From assembly GCF_000821065.1 (NCBI RefSeq), contig NZ_CDGG01000001.1, positions 4,154,001-4,218,000 on the forward strand: 64,000 nt of DNA. The letters are read 5' to 3'. This DNA comes from Oceanobacillus oncorhynchi. Lineage in GTDB: Bacteria; Bacillota; Bacilli; Bacillales; Amphibacillaceae. Below, piece by piece: positions 17,383 through 28,616 of this stretch. The notes under the pieces were generated by a model. The model saw only the letters and a list, made by a program, of their open reading frames with translations. It did no database searches and was not told where the DNA came from. A program made the position numbers and the translations under genes. The number at the start of each line of letters is the position of its first letter. Position 1 is the first letter of the stretch.

Positions 17383-18090
17383 TTGTCCATGATATTATCT
17401 GCACTTGGACTGTTTATTAAAGAAGCTTTATTTTTCGTCTCGTATGTCAAGAACCAGTCTTTCCCCCAGCCACTATCCCCTAAGGAAGAAGCAAAATACA
17501 TCCAATTGATGCAGGAAGGAGATGAAGAAGCCAGAAACAAACTGATTGAACATAATCTCCGTCTCGTAGCCCATCTGGTTAAGAAATTTGAAAATACCGG
17601 AGAGGATATGGAAGATTTAATTTCTATCGGCACCATCGGCTTAATCAAAGGAGTCGAAAGCTTTTCTACAGGAAAAGGTACCAAACTGGCCACCTATGCC
17701 GCCCGCTGTGTGGAAAATGAAATACTGATGCATTTAAGAGCACTTAAGAAAGTCAAAAAAGACGTCTCCCTGCATGATCCAATTGGGCAAGATAAAGAAG
17801 GAAATGAAATCAGCTTAATTGATATATTAGAAGCTGAAAATGAAAATGTAATTGAGTATATCCAATTAAATATGGAAATTTCAAAGATTGAACAGTATTT
17901 TTCTATTTTAGACAGCCGCGAACGGGAAGTAATTGTGTATCGTTACGGATTAAATGATCAGGATGAAATGACTCAACGTGAAATTGCAAAGAAGTTAAAC
18001 ATCTCCAGAAGCTATGTTTCCCGGATTGAAAAAAGAGCGTTGATGAAGGTATTTCATGAGTATTACCGGAATGAGCATCCTTCCTTGTGA
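17383..18090 (+). CDS. sigK: RNA polymerase sigma-K factor precursor
   Basis: 235 residues, a complete sporulation sigma factor for late mother-cell genes. The first 20 residues are hydrophobic and end at Ser20-Tyr21 in FVSYVKN, the place where SpoIVFB cleaves pro-SigK in B. subtilis. Region 2 ([31 protein letters not shown] split over about residues 59-90) and region 4 HTH ([23 protein letters not shown]) are intact. TTG start behind GGAGGTGAT. The gene is one piece, not split by a skin-like element. CATAAGAAT at 17316, with AC 17 bases upstream, is a loose SigK/SigE-type promoter candidate. Confidence 0.95.
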   Translation: MSMILSALGLFIKEALFFVSYVKNQSFPQPLSPKEEAKYIQLMQEGDEEARNKLIEHNLRLVAHLVKKFENTGEDMEDLISIGTIGLIKGVESFSTGKGTKLATYAARCVENEILMHLRALKKVKKDVSLHDPIGQDKEGNEISLIDILEAENENVIEYIQLNMEISKIEQYFSILDSREREVIVYRYGLNDQDEMTQREIAKKLNISRSYVSRIEKRALMKVFHEYYRNEHPSL

Positions 18091-18167
18091 TTGTGTGATT
18101 AAAAAGAATCCAATTTATATTTAATGAAATATGTTGGCTGGTAAGTAAACAAAATGAAGTGAAGCCT

Positions 18168-18205
18168 TAAGCCTCTCTTGTTGATTAAGTTCAAAGAGAG
18201 GCTTA
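18168..18205 (+). terminator. Hairpin after sigK
   Basis: AAGCCTCTCTT and AAAGAGAGGCTT arms, 13-base loop, short T-tail. It lies between the converging sigK and hfq. Confidence 0.55.
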
Positions 18206-18244
18206 TTCGTGTATCACGTATAATCCTAACCTGTTCCCCATATC

Positions 18245-18275
18245 AAAAAGAGAGAAGCTCAACCAAGCTCCTCTC
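18245..18275 (-). terminator. Terminator after hfq
   Basis: On the minus strand GAGAGGAGCT and AGCTTCTCTC (one G-U pair) are followed by TTTTT. Confidence 0.85.
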
Positions 18276-18284
18276 CTCACATCT

Positions 18285-18509
18285 CTATTCTTTTTCAATT
18301 TCCACATTCTTCGATGGAGAGAATGTAGAAATAGCGTGTTTAAAAATAAGCTGCTGCTTGCCGTCTGTTTCCAACAGCACCGTAAAGTTATCAAACGCTT
18401 TGACCGTCCCTCTTAATTGAAAGCCATTGGTTAAAAAAACAGTGACAAAAACATGATTTTTTCGCAATTGATTTAAATATTGATCTTGAATATTAACGGA
18501 TTGAGCCAT
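18285..18509 (-). CDS. hfq: RNA chaperone Hfq
   Basis: 74 residues, a typical short Gram-positive Hfq. Sm1 motif covers [20 protein letters not shown] (about 28-47) and Sm2 is IFKHAIST (about 55-62). It forms a hexameric ring that binds RNA. Placed directly behind miaA, as in most bacteria, and followed by a terminator. Confidence 0.96.
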   Translation of the reverse strand: MAQSVNIQDQYLNQLRKNHVFVTVFLTNGFQLRGTVKAFDNFTVLLETDGKQQLIFKHAISTFSPSKNVEIEKE

Positions 18510-18553
18510 AAAATAAGTTCCTCCTCTTTTCTATCTATACATCTTTATTCGAT

Positions 18554-19486
18554 TTATGATTCTAAAAATCCTGCTAAATCATTTAAAATTAATTTCATTT
18601 GTTGTGCAGCTTCCTTCTCCGTGAGCTGATACCAATTTACATCCAGCTTATTCCGGAACCATGTAAGCTGTCTTTTCGCATATTTGCGTGAGTTTTGTTT
18701 AATCGCGTTGACAGCTTCTGCTTGTGATAAGCGGTTGTCTAGATAAGCTGCTATCTCCTTATAGCCGATCGCGTGCATCGACTGGCAGTTTTTATAGCCA
18801 TTTGCAATAAGAAACTTGACTTCCTCCATTAATCCAGCTTCTATCATATTATCCACGCGGCGGTTAATCCGTTCATATAATATAGCCCGGTCCATATCTA
18901 ATCCGATAATATATGGATCATAAGGGGATTCTGGCTGCTGCTCTTTCTGATACTCCGACATTGTCAGTCCGGTCAGCTCATAGACCTCTAAGGCGCGGAC
19001 AAGACGCCTGTGATTATTCGGATGAACTTTTTTGGCCTGCTCCGGGTCAACCTGCTTCAGACGCTCATACAGGCTATCCGGACCTTCTGCTTCGATCTGC
19101 TGAAATAGCTTTTTCGTTAACTTCTCGTCGCGGCGCTGGTCGGAAAAATGGTAATCAAACAGTACAGATTGAATATACAGGCCGCTCCCGCCAACAATGA
19201 TTGGAAGGTTGCCCCGTTCGTGGATTGCTTCAATATGATATTTCACGTGCTCCTGAAAATCGGCAACAGAAAATGGCTGTTCCGGCTTAATAATATCAAT
19301 CATATGATGAGGGATGCCTTCCGTTTCCTCCGGTGTTACCTTAGCTGTACCGATATCCATCCCCTTATATACCTGTGTGGAATCTCCGCTGATAATTTCC
19401 CCCCGGAACTTTTTTGCAGCAGCAATTCCTAATGCTGTCTTTCCGACTGCTGTTGGTCCTACGATAGAAACTACTTTTTTCTTCAT
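18554..19486 (-). CDS. miaA: tRNA dimethylallyltransferase
   Basis: 310 residues. Adds the dimethylallyl group to A37 of tRNAs reading UNN codons. P-loop GPTAVGKTAL (about residues 10-19), SGDSTQVYKGMDIGTAK (about 34-50), VGGSGLYIQS (about 98) and the C-terminal RQLTWFRN motif are visible. Its product is the substrate of MiaB, encoded at 25.5 kb. Cotranscribed with mutL upstream (39-base gap) and hfq downstream. Confidence 0.96.
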   Translation of the reverse strand: MKKKVVSIVGPTAVGKTALGIAAAKKFRGEIISGDSTQVYKGMDIGTAKVTPEETEGIPHHMIDIIKPEQPFSVADFQEHVKYHIEAIHERGNLPIIVGGSGLYIQSVLFDYHFSDQRRDEKLTKKLFQQIEAEGPDSLYERLKQVDPEQAKKVHPNNHRRLVRALEVYELTGLTMSEYQKEQQPESPYDPYIIGLDMDRAILYERINRRVDNMIEAGLMEEVKFLIANGYKNCQSMHAIGYKEIAAYLDNRLSQAEAVNAIKQNSRKYAKRQLTWFRNKLDVNWYQLTEKEAAQQMKLILNDLAGFLES

Positions 19487-19525
19487 TTATTTATTCCTCA
19501 ACTTCATTATTTTTTTGCTTCTATT

Positions 19526-21412
19526 CTACATAATACGCTTAAACATCTTTTCTAATTCATAGGTAGAGAAATGAACAATAATCGGCCTTCCATGCGGGCA
19601 TGTAAAAGGATCGGTGGTACTTCGTAAGTCTTCGAGCAGCTGGAACATTTCCTCGCTGGTTAAATAATGATTTGCTTTGATCGACCGTTTACAAGACATT
19701 AATATCGCTGCTTCTTCCCGTATTTTTTCTACATTCACTGTTGATTCCTGAATAAACTGCTCCACCATTTCCCGGATAATTTCTTCCTCCAGGCCAGCCG
19801 GAAACCAGGTTGGATGAGAACGTATAACATAGGTCTGGTGACCAAACGGTTCAAAAAATAATCCGGCTTTTTCTAGCGTATCCTTTGCTTCTTCAATAAA
19901 GATAGCCTCTTTTTTAGAAAAATCAAAGGTCAGCGGTATTAAAAGCTCCTGTGACTCATTGATTGGTTTGCCGAGCTTTTGCTTAAAAAATTCATATTTT
20001 ACCCGCTCCTGTGCAGCATGCTGATCCACCATATACAGGCCATTTTCATTTTGTGCCATAATATAGGTTCCCTGCAGCTGCCCGATTGGATACATCATTG
20101 GGACCCGAGGCTGAACCTGCTCGGATGCTTTTTCTATCGGAGGAACGGGAGCGTCCATTATAAGCTCCTCAGAGACGTTTCCTTCTGGGGCAGGTGCTGA
20201 TTCCTGTTCGCGCCTTTGAACTTCAATATGGGTGTTCTCTTCACGAAGAAAGGCGGGGTCTTCCTCCTGATACCGATTGTCTTCTCTGATAACAGCATCA
20301 GATGGTTTTTCCGCTTCTATTTTTTTCTCTTTCTCCTGAAATGGAGAAGCAGGCTCTGTTTCAAATTGAAACGTATGCTGTTCTGATTTTTGCTTCGGCT
20401 CCGGCTTTTTCGTTACTTCCGGGATAAGTGTCATTTTCCGAAAATGAGCCTGGATCATATCTTTGACTGCTGCATACAGCTCTTTTTCTTTACTGAACCG
20501 GACTTCCAGCTTGGCAGGGTGGACATTCACATCCACCAGAATCGAATCCATTTCAATAGAAAGAACAACAATTGGAGAACGGCCGATCGGCAGCAGCGTA
20601 TGATATCCTTCAATAATTGCTTTATTCAGGGCAATGTTGCGGACAAATCGGCCATTAATAATCGTTGACATATAGTTTCTGGATGCTCTTGTCACCTCCG
20701 GCTTCGCAATATAGCCGGTAATCGTAAAATCCAGCGTCTTATGTTCAACTGGGGACATTTGCTTGGCCACACTCATTCCATACACTTGCGAAATGACCTG
20801 CAGCATGTCATCATTGCCTGAAGTTTTTAGGAGCCCTTTGCCATTATGCGTTGCTTCAAACCGAATTTCCGGATGCGCTAATGCCATCCGGTTCAAAACA
20901 TCTGATATATGTCCCAGCTCAGTATGAAGGCTTTTCATATATTTCAACCGTGCCGGTGTATTATAGAATAAATCACTGACAACAATCTCCGTACCTTGGC
21001 GGGCATCGCTCTTGCCTCTTTTGACAACTTCTCCGCCTTCTAATTCAAGCGATACTCCGGCAACGTCTCCTTGGGAGGTCTGGATAGACAGTCTGCTGAC
21101 AGAAGCTATACTTGCCAGTGCCTCTCCACGGAATCCAAGTGTGGTCACATGGAACAAATCGGTTTCTGTGCTTATTTTACTGGTCGCATGCGGCAAAAAA
21201 GCCTTCTCCACATCCTCTGCAGCAATACCAGCCCCATTATCGACAATGCGTATTTCCGATAATCCGGCTTCGTGTACATCGATGCGTATCCAGGTGGCAC
21301 CTGCATCGATACTATTTTCAATGATTTCCTTAACTACCGAAGCAGGACGTTCTACCACCTCTCCTGCTGCGATTTTATTTGCCAGACTATCCGGCATTTG
21401 TTGAATTGGCAT
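19526..21412 (-). CDS. mutL: DNA mismatch repair protein MutL
   Basis: 628 residues. N-terminal GHKL ATPase: [12 protein letters not shown] (about 31), DNGAGI (about 58) and GFRGEAL (about 93). A Glu/Pro-rich linker covers about residues 340-430. The C-terminal endonuclease motif [12 protein letters not shown] (about 466) and CPHGRP zinc motif (about 605) show a nicking MutL as in bacteria without MutH. Lies 25 bases behind mutS. Confidence 0.96.
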   Translation of the reverse strand: MPIQQMPDSLANKIAAGEVVERPASVVKEIIENSIDAGATWIRIDVHEAGLSEIRIVDNGAGIAAEDVEKAFLPHATSKISTETDLFHVTTLGFRGEALASIASVSRLSIQTSQGDVAGVSLELEGGEVVKRGKSDARQGTEIVVSDLFYNTPARLKYMKSLHTELGHISDVLNRMALAHPEIRFEATHNGKGLLKTSGNDDMLQVISQVYGMSVAKQMSPVEHKTLDFTITGYIAKPEVTRASRNYMSTIINGRFVRNIALNKAIIEGYHTLLPIGRSPIVVLSIEMDSILVDVNVHPAKLEVRFSKEKELYAAVKDMIQAHFRKMTLIPEVTKKPEPKQKSEQHTFQFETEPASPFQEKEKKIEAEKPSDAVIREDNRYQEEDPAFLREENTHIEVQRREQESAPAPEGNVSEELIMDAPVPPIEKASEQVQPRVPMMYPIGQLQGTYIMAQNENGLYMVDQHAAQERVKYEFFKQKLGKPINESQELLIPLTFDFSKKEAIFIEEAKDTLEKAGLFFEPFGHQTYVIRSHPTWFPAGLEEEIIREMVEQFIQESTVNVEKIREEAAILMSCKRSIKANHYLTSEEMFQLLEDLRSTTDPFTCPHGRPIIVHFSTYELEKMFKRIM

Positions 21413-21437
21413 ATTATCACCTTCCTCTAAATGCGTG

Positions 21438-24035
21438 TTACTTTAATTTCTTCTGCAGGCGATATAATTCATTCATAGCTTCTAACGGGTTCATCTCTAA
21501 TATATTTAAGCTTTTGAGCTCCTCTAAGGCTGCATTGTCTTTATTAGTTAACTTCGCTGGCTTATGTTCTTTACTGTTTTCCTCTGCAAAAAAGGATAAT
21601 TGAGCTGATTCGGCCTCTTCTGGTTCAAGAGAAGGAGCTTCCTCTTTCTGCGCTTCTTTGGAATCATTATTTTCAAAGCTTTCCAGAATAACAGAAGCAC
21701 GATTGATTAACTCATCCGGCAAATCGGCCAATTTAGCAACATGGATACCATAGCTCTGGTCTGCTGCTCCTTCTTTGATTTGATGAAGAAAAACAACATT
21801 TCCTTCATGCTCTTCCGCACGGACATGAATGTTTTTTAAATGCTCTAAGGAATCCTCCAGTGCTGTCAGCTCATGATAATGCGTGGAGAAAAGGGTTTTG
21901 GCGTGAATATGGTTATGGATATACTCTACAATCGCCTGAGCCAAGGCCATGCCATCGTACGTACTTGTTCCACGTCCTATTTCATCTAATAAAATCAGAC
22001 TGTTGGCGGTAGCATTTTGAATCGCATGCCTGGCTTCCAGCATCTCTACCATAAAGGTACTCTGTCCAGAAACTAGATCATCCGCTGCACCGATCCGTGT
22101 AAAAATTTGATCAAAAACAGGCAAGATTCCTGATTCAGCCGGTATAAAGCAGCCAGTCTGTCCCATGATAGCGATTAATGCTACTTGACGCATATAGGTA
22201 CTTTTACCAGACATATTCGGGCCGGTAATAAGCAGCATCTGGTTGTCAGCATCCAGCTGTACATCATTTGGTACAAAGGTTCCGGTCTTCATCACCTGCT
22301 CGACAACGGGGTGCCGTCCTCCCTCTACAGAGAAGACACCTTCCTGGAAAGCCGGACGTTTATAATTATTTTCTTCACTGATTGTCGCAAAGCCCTGCAA
22401 TACATCTATTTCACTGATAATTTGCGCAAGCTGCTGAATTAACGGAATATCCTGCTTTATCTGCTCTCTGATTTTAATAAATAAATCATACTCCAGCTCT
22501 ACGCTTTTTTCATCTGCTTCTAAGATAAGTGTTTCTTTTTCTTTCAGCTCCGGTGTGATAAAGCGTTCTGCATTGGTAAGCGTCTGCTTCCGTTCATAGC
22601 GGTCATCTTGTAATAAAGGCAGGTTAGGTCTCGTCACTTCAATATAATAGCCAAACACACGGTTATATCCTATTTTCAGCGACTTGATTCCAGTTACTTC
22701 CCGCTCTTTTTTCTCCAGGGATGCAATCCATTGTTTTCCGTTTTTAGACGCATCGCGGTATTTATCTAATTCTTCATGATAGCCTTCTTTTATCAAAGCC
22801 CCTTCTTTAATAGAAAGCGGCGGTTCTTCGACTAAGCTGTTTTCCAGCACTTCAACAATAGTATCAGGATAAATCAGGGCATCTGCCAGCTCGCTCACTT
22901 CAGGAACATGAAGCGCATTGAGCGTCTCTTTTATCGCCGGAATATTTTGCAGGGATTGCTTTAATTGGATTAAGTCTCTTGCATTGACATTCCCAAATGC
23001 AATTCTTCCGGATAAGCGCTCTAAGTCATATACCGACTTTAAGCTTTCCCGCAGGTTTTCCCGTTCCATAAAAGCATTCAGAAAGGTCTCGACGACTTCT
23101 AACCGCTGATTTATTTTAACTTGATTTAACAGCGGCCGCTCCAGCCATTTTTTCAGCATTCTTGCGCCCATTGCGGTTACCGTTTTGTCCAAAACCCATA
23201 ATAAGCTGCCGTGCTTTGATTTTTTCATAATCGACTCTGTCAGCTCTAAATTGCGTTTGGAATACATATCCAGGCTCATATATTGCTTGAGCTCAATCAC
23301 TTCTGCCGGCTGCAGATGATCTAAGGAACGCTTCTGTGTGTTCTGGATATAATTCAATAATCTGCTGAAGGCCTCCATCAGACGTTCATCATTTAAATTC
23401 TCACTCAGCTCACGAAATTCCGCATTAAAATTCACTTCATCCTGATAGGATAATGTAACCTGCAGCCGCTCCTTGAGCTGCGCTTGCAATTCTTCCGGCA
23501 AAGAAGAGGAAATCACGATTTCCTTTACCGGCTGATGATAAAATTCATGAATCACACTGTCCCAGCCATCCTGCATTAAAGCCAGGCGGCTCTCTCCAGT
23601 TGATAAGTCATTATACGCAATGACAAAGGAACCATCTCCAAAATGAGACAGGCTGCCGATATAATTGTTTTCACCTTCCACAAGCATATTACTTTCCATC
23701 ACCGTACCCGGGGTGATCATTTGGACAACCTCCCGTTTGACCACGCCCTTCGCTGTCTTCGGATCCTCAACTTGCTCACAGATGGCTACCTTGTACCCTT
23801 TATCGATTAATACCTTGATATAATTTTCTGCAGAATGATAAGGAACACCGCACATCGGAATCGGATCATTGCCCCCGGCCCGCTTCGTTAAGGTAATTTC
23901 TAATTCCTGCGCAGCCTTTGTAGCATCCTCATAAAATAACTCATAAAAATCTCCAAGCCGATAAAATAAAAAAGCATCCTTATATTGCGACTTAATGTCT
24001 ATGTATTGCTGCATCATTGGTGTTAATTTTGTCAT
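21438..24035 (-). CDS. mutS: DNA mismatch repair protein MutS
   Basis: 865 residues. The mismatch-contact Phe motif lies in the N-terminal domain ([11 protein letters not shown], about residue 24), and the ATPase domain has GPNMSGKST (about 607) and [10 protein letters not shown]. It recognises mismatches and recruits MutL. I start at [11 protein letters not shown], behind GGAGG with nine-base spacing; the frame is open 14 codons further but without a ribosome site. Confidence 0.96.
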   Translation of the reverse strand: MTKLTPMMQQYIDIKSQYKDAFLFYRLGDFYELFYEDATKAAQELEITLTKRAGGNDPIPMCGVPYHSAENYIKVLIDKGYKVAICEQVEDPKTAKGVVKREVVQMITPGTVMESNMLVEGENNYIGSLSHFGDGSFVIAYNDLSTGESRLALMQDGWDSVIHEFYHQPVKEIVISSSLPEELQAQLKERLQVTLSYQDEVNFNAEFRELSENLNDERLMEAFSRLLNYIQNTQKRSLDHLQPAEVIELKQYMSLDMYSKRNLELTESIMKKSKHGSLLWVLDKTVTAMGARMLKKWLERPLLNQVKINQRLEVVETFLNAFMERENLRESLKSVYDLERLSGRIAFGNVNARDLIQLKQSLQNIPAIKETLNALHVPEVSELADALIYPDTIVEVLENSLVEEPPLSIKEGALIKEGYHEELDKYRDASKNGKQWIASLEKKEREVTGIKSLKIGYNRVFGYYIEVTRPNLPLLQDDRYERKQTLTNAERFITPELKEKETLILEADEKSVELEYDLFIKIREQIKQDIPLIQQLAQIISEIDVLQGFATISEENNYKRPAFQEGVFSVEGGRHPVVEQVMKTGTFVPNDVQLDADNQMLLITGPNMSGKSTYMRQVALIAIMGQTGCFIPAESGILPVFDQIFTRIGAADDLVSGQSTFMVEMLEARHAIQNATANSLILLDEIGRGTSTYDGMALAQAIVEYIHNHIHAKTLFSTHYHELTALEDSLEHLKNIHVRAEEHEGNVVFLHQIKEGAADQSYGIHVAKLADLPDELINRASVILESFENNDSKEAQKEEAPSLEPEEAESAQLSFFAEENSKEHKPAKLTNKDNAALEELKSLNILEMNPLEAMNELYRLQKKLK

Positions 24036-24146
24036 GAAATAGTTCCTCCAGCTTGCTAAATTATCTATTTTTTTCACGTATCTTTAAATGGAATCGAACT
24101 CCATTATAGCATAATCTCCCCGATTCTTGTCCCATCCTGTTCTTAG

Positions 24147-24190
24147 AAAAACGAAACATTCACTAAAAAAGAAAGGAATGCTTCGTTTTT
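24147..24190. terminator. Bidirectional terminator-like hairpin between cotE and mutS
   Basis: AAAACGAAACATTC and GAATG-CTTCGTTTT arms with A- and T-runs at both sides. It could end the cotE transcript and separate it from mutS. Confidence 0.6.
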
Positions 24191-24208
24191 ATCATTTCCT
24201 TAGGGTGT

Positions 24209-24240
24209 AAAAGAAAACGAGAGTATGGCTACCCTCGTTT
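24209..24240 (-). terminator. Terminator at the cotE stop
   Basis: On the minus strand AAACGAGGGTA and TACTCTCGTTT (one G-U pair) are followed by TCTTTT. It begins five bases after the cotE stop codon. Confidence 0.75.
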
Positions 24241-24244
24241 CATG

Positions 24245-24817
24245 TTAATCTTTGTGTTTGTGATGGATAAAGTCCGGTCTGATATCCTCTGCCTCATCAT
24301 CAGTCATTTCATAGTCCCACATAAAATCATCTTCTTCGTCATCGCTCTTCCAGTTAGGTTTTACTTTTACACAGATTTTGGTTTCGCCAATAATTTGAAC
24401 GACAAATTCACGTTCAATATCGACGGTAATACTGCCGCCCTTATCTGAAATCATGCACTCTAAACAATTAGGCTGCTGAAGTACCTTTGCGATAATATCG
24501 TATTCATCATTGATACAATTATCGTCCTTAACAGATAACGGAACTACATCTGTGTATTCCACCCTTTCTGTGATAACCTCTGTTTTCGTATTATCATTGT
24601 AAGAATACCATACATTAATATCATAACTGCCACTGATAATGACAGTATCCTCAGACTTCTTCTTCGCGTGGTATAAATGATTGATCACCCAGCACCCAAG
24701 AATACTTGTCGGACGATGGCTTGGAGTTATTGTATGGGTATCTTTTGTGAATTTTCTGCCTTTACCACATACTGCTTTCGTAATGATTTCTCTATATTCT
24801 TTATCAAGAAAAGTCAT
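24245..24817 (-). CDS. cotE: Outer spore coat morphogenetic protein CotE
   Basis: 190 residues. It begins with a [22 protein letters not shown] region and [12 protein letters not shown], clear CotE signatures, and ends in a very acidic tail ([14 protein letters not shown]) and HHKHKD. CotE forms the ring from which the outer coat is assembled in the mother cell. Start ATG 24817 follows GAGGAGG; the longer open frame overlaps that site. Monocistronic, with terminators on its downstream side. Confidence 0.95.
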   Translation of the reverse strand: MTFLDKEYREIITKAVCGKGRKFTKDTHTITPSHRPTSILGCWVINHLYHAKKKSEDTVIISGSYDINVWYSYNDNTKTEVITERVEYTDVVPLSVKDDNCINDEYDIIAKVLQQPNCLECMISDKGGSITVDIEREFVVQIIGETKICVKVKPNWKSDDEEDDFMWDYEMTDDEAEDIRPDFIHHKHKD

Positions 24818-24848
24818 GATATATTTTACCTCCTCTTTTTTCATAGTC

Positions 24849-24875
24849 ATTTTATGCACGGCAAATACCTAAAGT
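24849..24875 (-). promoter_or_regulatory. Candidate sporulation promoter of cotE (SigE/SigK type)
   Basis: On the minus strand CATAAAAT (24849-24856) matches the SigE -10 CATACAAT-like consensus, and CATA with an AC 17 bases upstream (24874-24875) also fits SigK. B. subtilis cotE is read by both factors. Confidence 0.4.
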
Positions 24876-25007
24876 GCATAACTATTGCCAAGAAAAAAGA
24901 AAAGCAGGCGCGAAGGAGAGCTTGAAAGGTTTTTATTTTGAAAAAATGGGCTATCATCGGATGCCCAAAAATTGCTTATTGACAACTTGAAACACGCTGC
25001 GAGGTAA

Positions 25008-25037
25008 CAAAAAGCCGGACAGCTCACTGCCCGGCTT
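25008..25037 (-). terminator. Terminator after ricA
   Basis: On the minus strand AAGCCGGGCAG and CTGTCCGGCTT arms, then TTTTTG. Confidence 0.85.
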
Positions 25038-25072
25038 CGTCTGTTTATTTATTTTATTAAACAATCCTCAGT

Positions 25073-25501
25073 TTAGTGCGCACAGCTGGAACTATTCTGT
25101 GTTTGGGAGCCGGTTTCGCCTTTAAGCACATCGCCGCCTGTTGATTCAATAATATCATTTGTAACCGTACGGGAGATTGTTTTGGAAACCAGCTGTAAAA
25201 CATCATTGACCACGATTTGTGTCTCTTTAAATTCCTGAACTACCGGAATTTCATCAATTTCATTTTGCAATCTGTCAATTTCCTGCTCGATACGCTGTAA
25301 AGCTTCCTTCTTATCATATGCTTGAAAATTAACTGCCTGTTTTTGCAGCGTCTTAATTTTCTTAATCAAGCTTTGGACTTTTTTATTTTCATTTAATTTA
25401 GCTTCTACTTGCTTAAAACGCTCGATTTCTTCTGTGTTCGATAGCATTGCCGCTAACTTTCTGGCTTCATCAAGTACTTCTTTACGTTCATACATCGCCA
25501 T
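25073..25501 (-). CDS. ricA: RicA (YmcA), component of the RicAFT complex
   Basis: 142 residues of the YmcA/YlbF family, largely helical (EARKLAAMLSNTEEIERFK, then QKQAVNFQAYDKKEAL and IPVVQEFKETQ). With RicF and RicT it stimulates the phosphorelay and RNase Y-dependent mRNA processing in B. subtilis. The C-terminal tail SSSCAH retains one Cys. ATG 25501 follows GAGGTGG and lies one base after the miaB stop. Confidence 0.93.
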   Translation of the reverse strand: MAMYERKEVLDEARKLAAMLSNTEEIERFKQVEAKLNENKKVQSLIKKIKTLQKQAVNFQAYDKKEALQRIEQEIDRLQNEIDEIPVVQEFKETQIVVNDVLQLVSKTISRTVTNDIIESTGGDVLKGETGSQTQNSSSCAH

Positions 25502-25502
25502 C

Positions 25503-27062
25503 TTATTCCACCTCAACTCTATTTTCTACCATAATACCATTCAATGACCAGGTTTTCGTTTCTGTAATTTCTACTTCTACAATTTGGCCAATCGCGGATT
25601 TTGGTCCTTTAAAGTTTACTAATTTATTTCTTTCTGTATAGCCGGCAAGAACATCTGGATCTTTCTTGCTTTCCCCTTCGACAAGCACCTTGACAACTTC
25701 ACCCTGATAAGATTTCATGGAAGCTGCTGATTGTTTATTAACAAGTTCATTTAAACGATATAAGCGCTGTTTTTTTACTTCTTCAGGTACATCATCCTTT
25801 TTCCTTGCAGCCGGTGTCCCTTCACGAGGTGAATAAATAAATGTATAAGCTGCTTCAAAGCCTACTTCTTCCACTAATGTCATTGTTTCTTCAAACTGCT
25901 CTTCTGTTTCGTTCGGGAAGCCTACAATGATGTCTGTAGTCAATGTGGCATGCGGCATGGCTTCACGGATTTTTCTAACTAACTCTAAATAATCTTCCCG
26001 TGTATATTTCCGATTCATTTTCTTCAGTATTTCACTGCTTCCGGATTGAACCGGCAAATGAATATGATCCAGAAGATTCCCGCCCTGAGCCAGCACTTCA
26101 ATCAGACGGTCATCAAAGTCACGCGGATGGGAAGTTGTAAAGCGGACACGCGGAATATCAATCTTATGAATATCATCCATTAAATCGCCCAAACCGTATT
26201 CGATATCTTCAAAGTCCTTTCCATATGCATTCACATTTTGTCCAAGAAGAGTGACTTCCTTATAGCCCTGTGCGACGAGGTGGCGGACTTCCTGAATAAT
26301 ATCCTTTGGACGGCGGCTGCGCTCTTTCCCGCGGGTCATAGGGACAATACAGTACGTACAGAACTTGTCACAGCCATACATGATATTTACCCATGCTTTG
26401 GTCTTTCCTTTACGTACTTTCGGCAGATTCTCAATTATATCGCCTTCTTTAGACCACACTTCAACAATCATTTCTTTTCCGAATAACGCTTCTTTAACAA
26501 GGTGCGGTAGACGGTGGATATTATGGGTCCCAAATATTAGATCGATATGCTGGTGTTTTTTCAAAATCCGGTTAACTACGGATTCTTCTTGTGACATACA
26601 GCCGCAGACACCGATAATAAGATCCGGGTTTTCTAATTTTAATGGTTTTAAATGGCCAATTTCACCGAATACTTTATTTTCCGCATTTTCACGAATAGCA
26701 CACGTGTTAAGCAATATAATATCGGCCTCTTCTGTTACATTGGTGGATTCATAGCCCATTTCAGACAAAATACCGGCCATCACCTCTGTATCATGCTCAT
26801 TCATTTGGCAGCCATAGGTGCGGATCAGAAATTTTTTGCCCTCGCCAATTCGCTGCATATCCTCCGGGATGGAGAAATCATAATGAAATTGAATATCCTC
26901 CTTGCGACGCTTTCTTGCTTTCTTTATATCTGGAGATTGCGGCTCATACTCCATTTGAAAATATTTAGCAATGAACTCTTCGCTGGATGTATTTTTAATT
27001 CGTTCTATATTAGCTTCTTCGTTACGAATCTGGGCCTGTTGTTTTCGCTGTTCTTCGTTCAT
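25503..27062 (-). CDS. miaB: tRNA-2-methylthio-N6-dimethylallyladenosine synthase
   Basis: 519 residues. A radical-SAM methylthiotransferase acting on MiaA-modified A37. N-terminal UPF0004 domain with three cysteines ([21 protein letters not shown]), the radical-SAM CxxxCxxC (CDKFCTYC, about residue 232) and a C-terminal TRAM domain (about 448-510). The extra N-terminal 60 residues are normal for Bacillus MiaB. Confidence 0.96.
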   Translation of the reverse strand: MNEEQRKQQAQIRNEEANIERIKNTSSEEFIAKYFQMEYEPQSPDIKKARKRRKEDIQFHYDFSIPEDMQRIGEGKKFLIRTYGCQMNEHDTEVMAGILSEMGYESTNVTEEADIILLNTCAIRENAENKVFGEIGHLKPLKLENPDLIIGVCGCMSQEESVVNRILKKHQHIDLIFGTHNIHRLPHLVKEALFGKEMIVEVWSKEGDIIENLPKVRKGKTKAWVNIMYGCDKFCTYCIVPMTRGKERSRRPKDIIQEVRHLVAQGYKEVTLLGQNVNAYGKDFEDIEYGLGDLMDDIHKIDIPRVRFTTSHPRDFDDRLIEVLAQGGNLLDHIHLPVQSGSSEILKKMNRKYTREDYLELVRKIREAMPHATLTTDIIVGFPNETEEQFEETMTLVEEVGFEAAYTFIYSPREGTPAARKKDDVPEEVKKQRLYRLNELVNKQSAASMKSYQGEVVKVLVEGESKKDPDVLAGYTERNKLVNFKGPKSAIGQIVEVEITETKTWSLNGIMVENRVEVE

Positions 27063-27163
27063 CAGGTTGATCCCCTTTCTTTCATCGATTCATATGTATT
27101 GATGCACTAACTTACAGTATAAAGCCTACATAATAATTGTACAATACTCAACGTCTGAAACAT

Positions 27164-27204
27164 ATAAAAAATCTCTTTTTTCACGTAGGAAAAAAGAGAT
27201 TTTT
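27164..27204. terminator. Terminator between spoVS and miaB
   Basis: A long AT-rich stem of AAAATCTCTTTTTTC and GAAAAAAGAGATTTT around a six-base loop, with T-runs on both strands. It would end the spoVS transcript. Confidence 0.8.
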
Positions 27205-27317
27205 CTGCTTCATAAAGGAATAAGTCCTAAATCACCCGTTAATTTGAGAAGGGCATGCCCCTATCCAATCCGGGCTGCCTGTTTTTCTTTTGGAACGACA
27301 ACCCTTTGAAATATTCA

Positions 27318-27578
27318 TTACCTCGGCTCAATAATTAACTTAATCGCTGTCCGTTCCTCATTATCAATTAGTATATCTGTAAATGCCGGTATACAGATTA
27401 AATCGACTCCGCTTGGTGCTACAAAACCGCGAGCTATAGCAACTGCTTTGACGGATTGGTTCAGCGCTCCCGCACCGATTGCCTGAATTTCAGCCGTACC
27501 TCGTTCCCTAAGTACATTTGCCAAAGCCCCTGCCACTGAGTTTGGATTTGATTTTGCTGAAACTTTTAAAACTTCCAT
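27318..27578 (-). CDS. spoVS: Stage V sporulation protein S
   Basis: 86 residues, full length for SpoVS, a small AlbA-like protein needed for spore coat and stage V progress. MEVLKVSAKSNPNSVAGALANVL at the N-terminus and AIGAGALNQSVKAVAIARGFVAPSG are strongly conserved (given here as two adjoining blocks). The ATG at 27578 follows GAGGAGGTAC; a GTG one codon upstream is less well spaced. Confidence 0.96.
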   Translation of the reverse strand: MEVLKVSAKSNPNSVAGALANVLRERGTAEIQAIGAGALNQSVKAVAIARGFVAPSGVDLICIPAFTDILIDNEERTAIKLIIEPR

Positions 27579-27669
27579 CACTAGTACCTCCTCATGTGCT
27601 ATTTATACTTTTATTGCTACTATTTCTTCTGGAGATGTATACCTTGTTCGACTGCATCACGGGCAAATA

Positions 27670-28467
27670 CTATGCAAAGAAAGGATGATCATCATTAATA
27701 AGGATCCGTTCAATCTTTGCTGCTTTCCCCGTCGAATCGTCCGTACTAATGAATACTCCATTTAGTTGTGTTCTTCCCTTTTTTTCAATTTCAAAACGTA
27801 CTGGAAGGGAAGTTTGGAATCTTTTAATAACAGATTCTTTCTCCACACCTAATATCGCATCATACGGTCCTGTCATCCCCACATCAGATATATATGCAGT
27901 ACCTCTGGGCAATATTCTTTCGTCTGCAGTTTGCGTATGCGTATGCGTCCCGACAACGGCCGTTACTCTTCCGTCCAGATACCAGCCGATTGCTTGTTTC
28001 TCACTTGTTGCTTCACCATGAAAGTCTACAAAAATCGTATTGGTTCTTTTCTTCGCTTCCTCTACTAATTGATCTGCTTTATCAAAGGGATCATCAATTG
28101 GCGGAAGGAAGGTTCTTCCCTGTAAATTAATTACAGCAACTTCTTTTCCGTTAATGTTTGTATAGGCAATTCCTTTTCCCGGATTATTCTCTGGAAAATT
28201 CGCTGGACGAATCAGCGCAGGAGCCTGATCGATAAACTCAAAAATTTCTTTTTTATCCCACGTATGATTTCCCATTGTAATTACTTGTGCTCCAGCTTGT
28301 AAAAATTGCTTGTAAATCTTTTCCGTAATACCCTTTCCTGCAGCAGCATTTTCTCCATTAATAATAGTTACACTTGGCTTATATTTTTCTTTTAATTTAG
28401 GCAAATACTCTGCGACCATATCTCTTCCTGGAGAACCTACCACATCACCAATAAATAAAATTTTCAT
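27670..28467 (-). CDS. ymdB: Metallophosphoesterase YmdB
   Basis: 265 residues. Binuclear metal phosphodiesterase: GDVVGSPGR (about residue 6), NGENAA (about 38), GNHTWD (about 66), FHGEATSEK (about 150) and GTHTHTQTAD (about 177). It hydrolyses cyclic nucleotides and influences biofilm/motility choice in B. subtilis. Start at MKILFIGD behind GAGAGG. Downstream of rny, but separated from it by the group II intron. Confidence 0.94.
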   Translation of the reverse strand: MKILFIGDVVGSPGRDMVAEYLPKLKEKYKPSVTIINGENAAAGKGITEKIYKQFLQAGAQVITMGNHTWDKKEIFEFIDQAPALIRPANFPENNPGKGIAYTNINGKEVAVINLQGRTFLPPIDDPFDKADQLVEEAKKRTNTIFVDFHGEATSEKQAIGWYLDGRVTAVVGTHTHTQTADERILPRGTAYISDVGMTGPYDAILGVEKESVIKRFQTSLPVRFEIEKKGRTQLNGVFISTDDSTGKAAKIERILINDDHPFFA

Positions 28468-28616
28468 TTTTTCTACCTCTCTTCTTTCCATATAAACGAT
28501 ATCATTATGTTATCTCAGCCGCTATGAAAGACAACAGGCCAAGCATTCACTGTACTCGTTTGTATCTTTCCCTGATTTGTTTTGTGACATAACGCTTTTT
28601 TTGCTATTCTAAGTCA

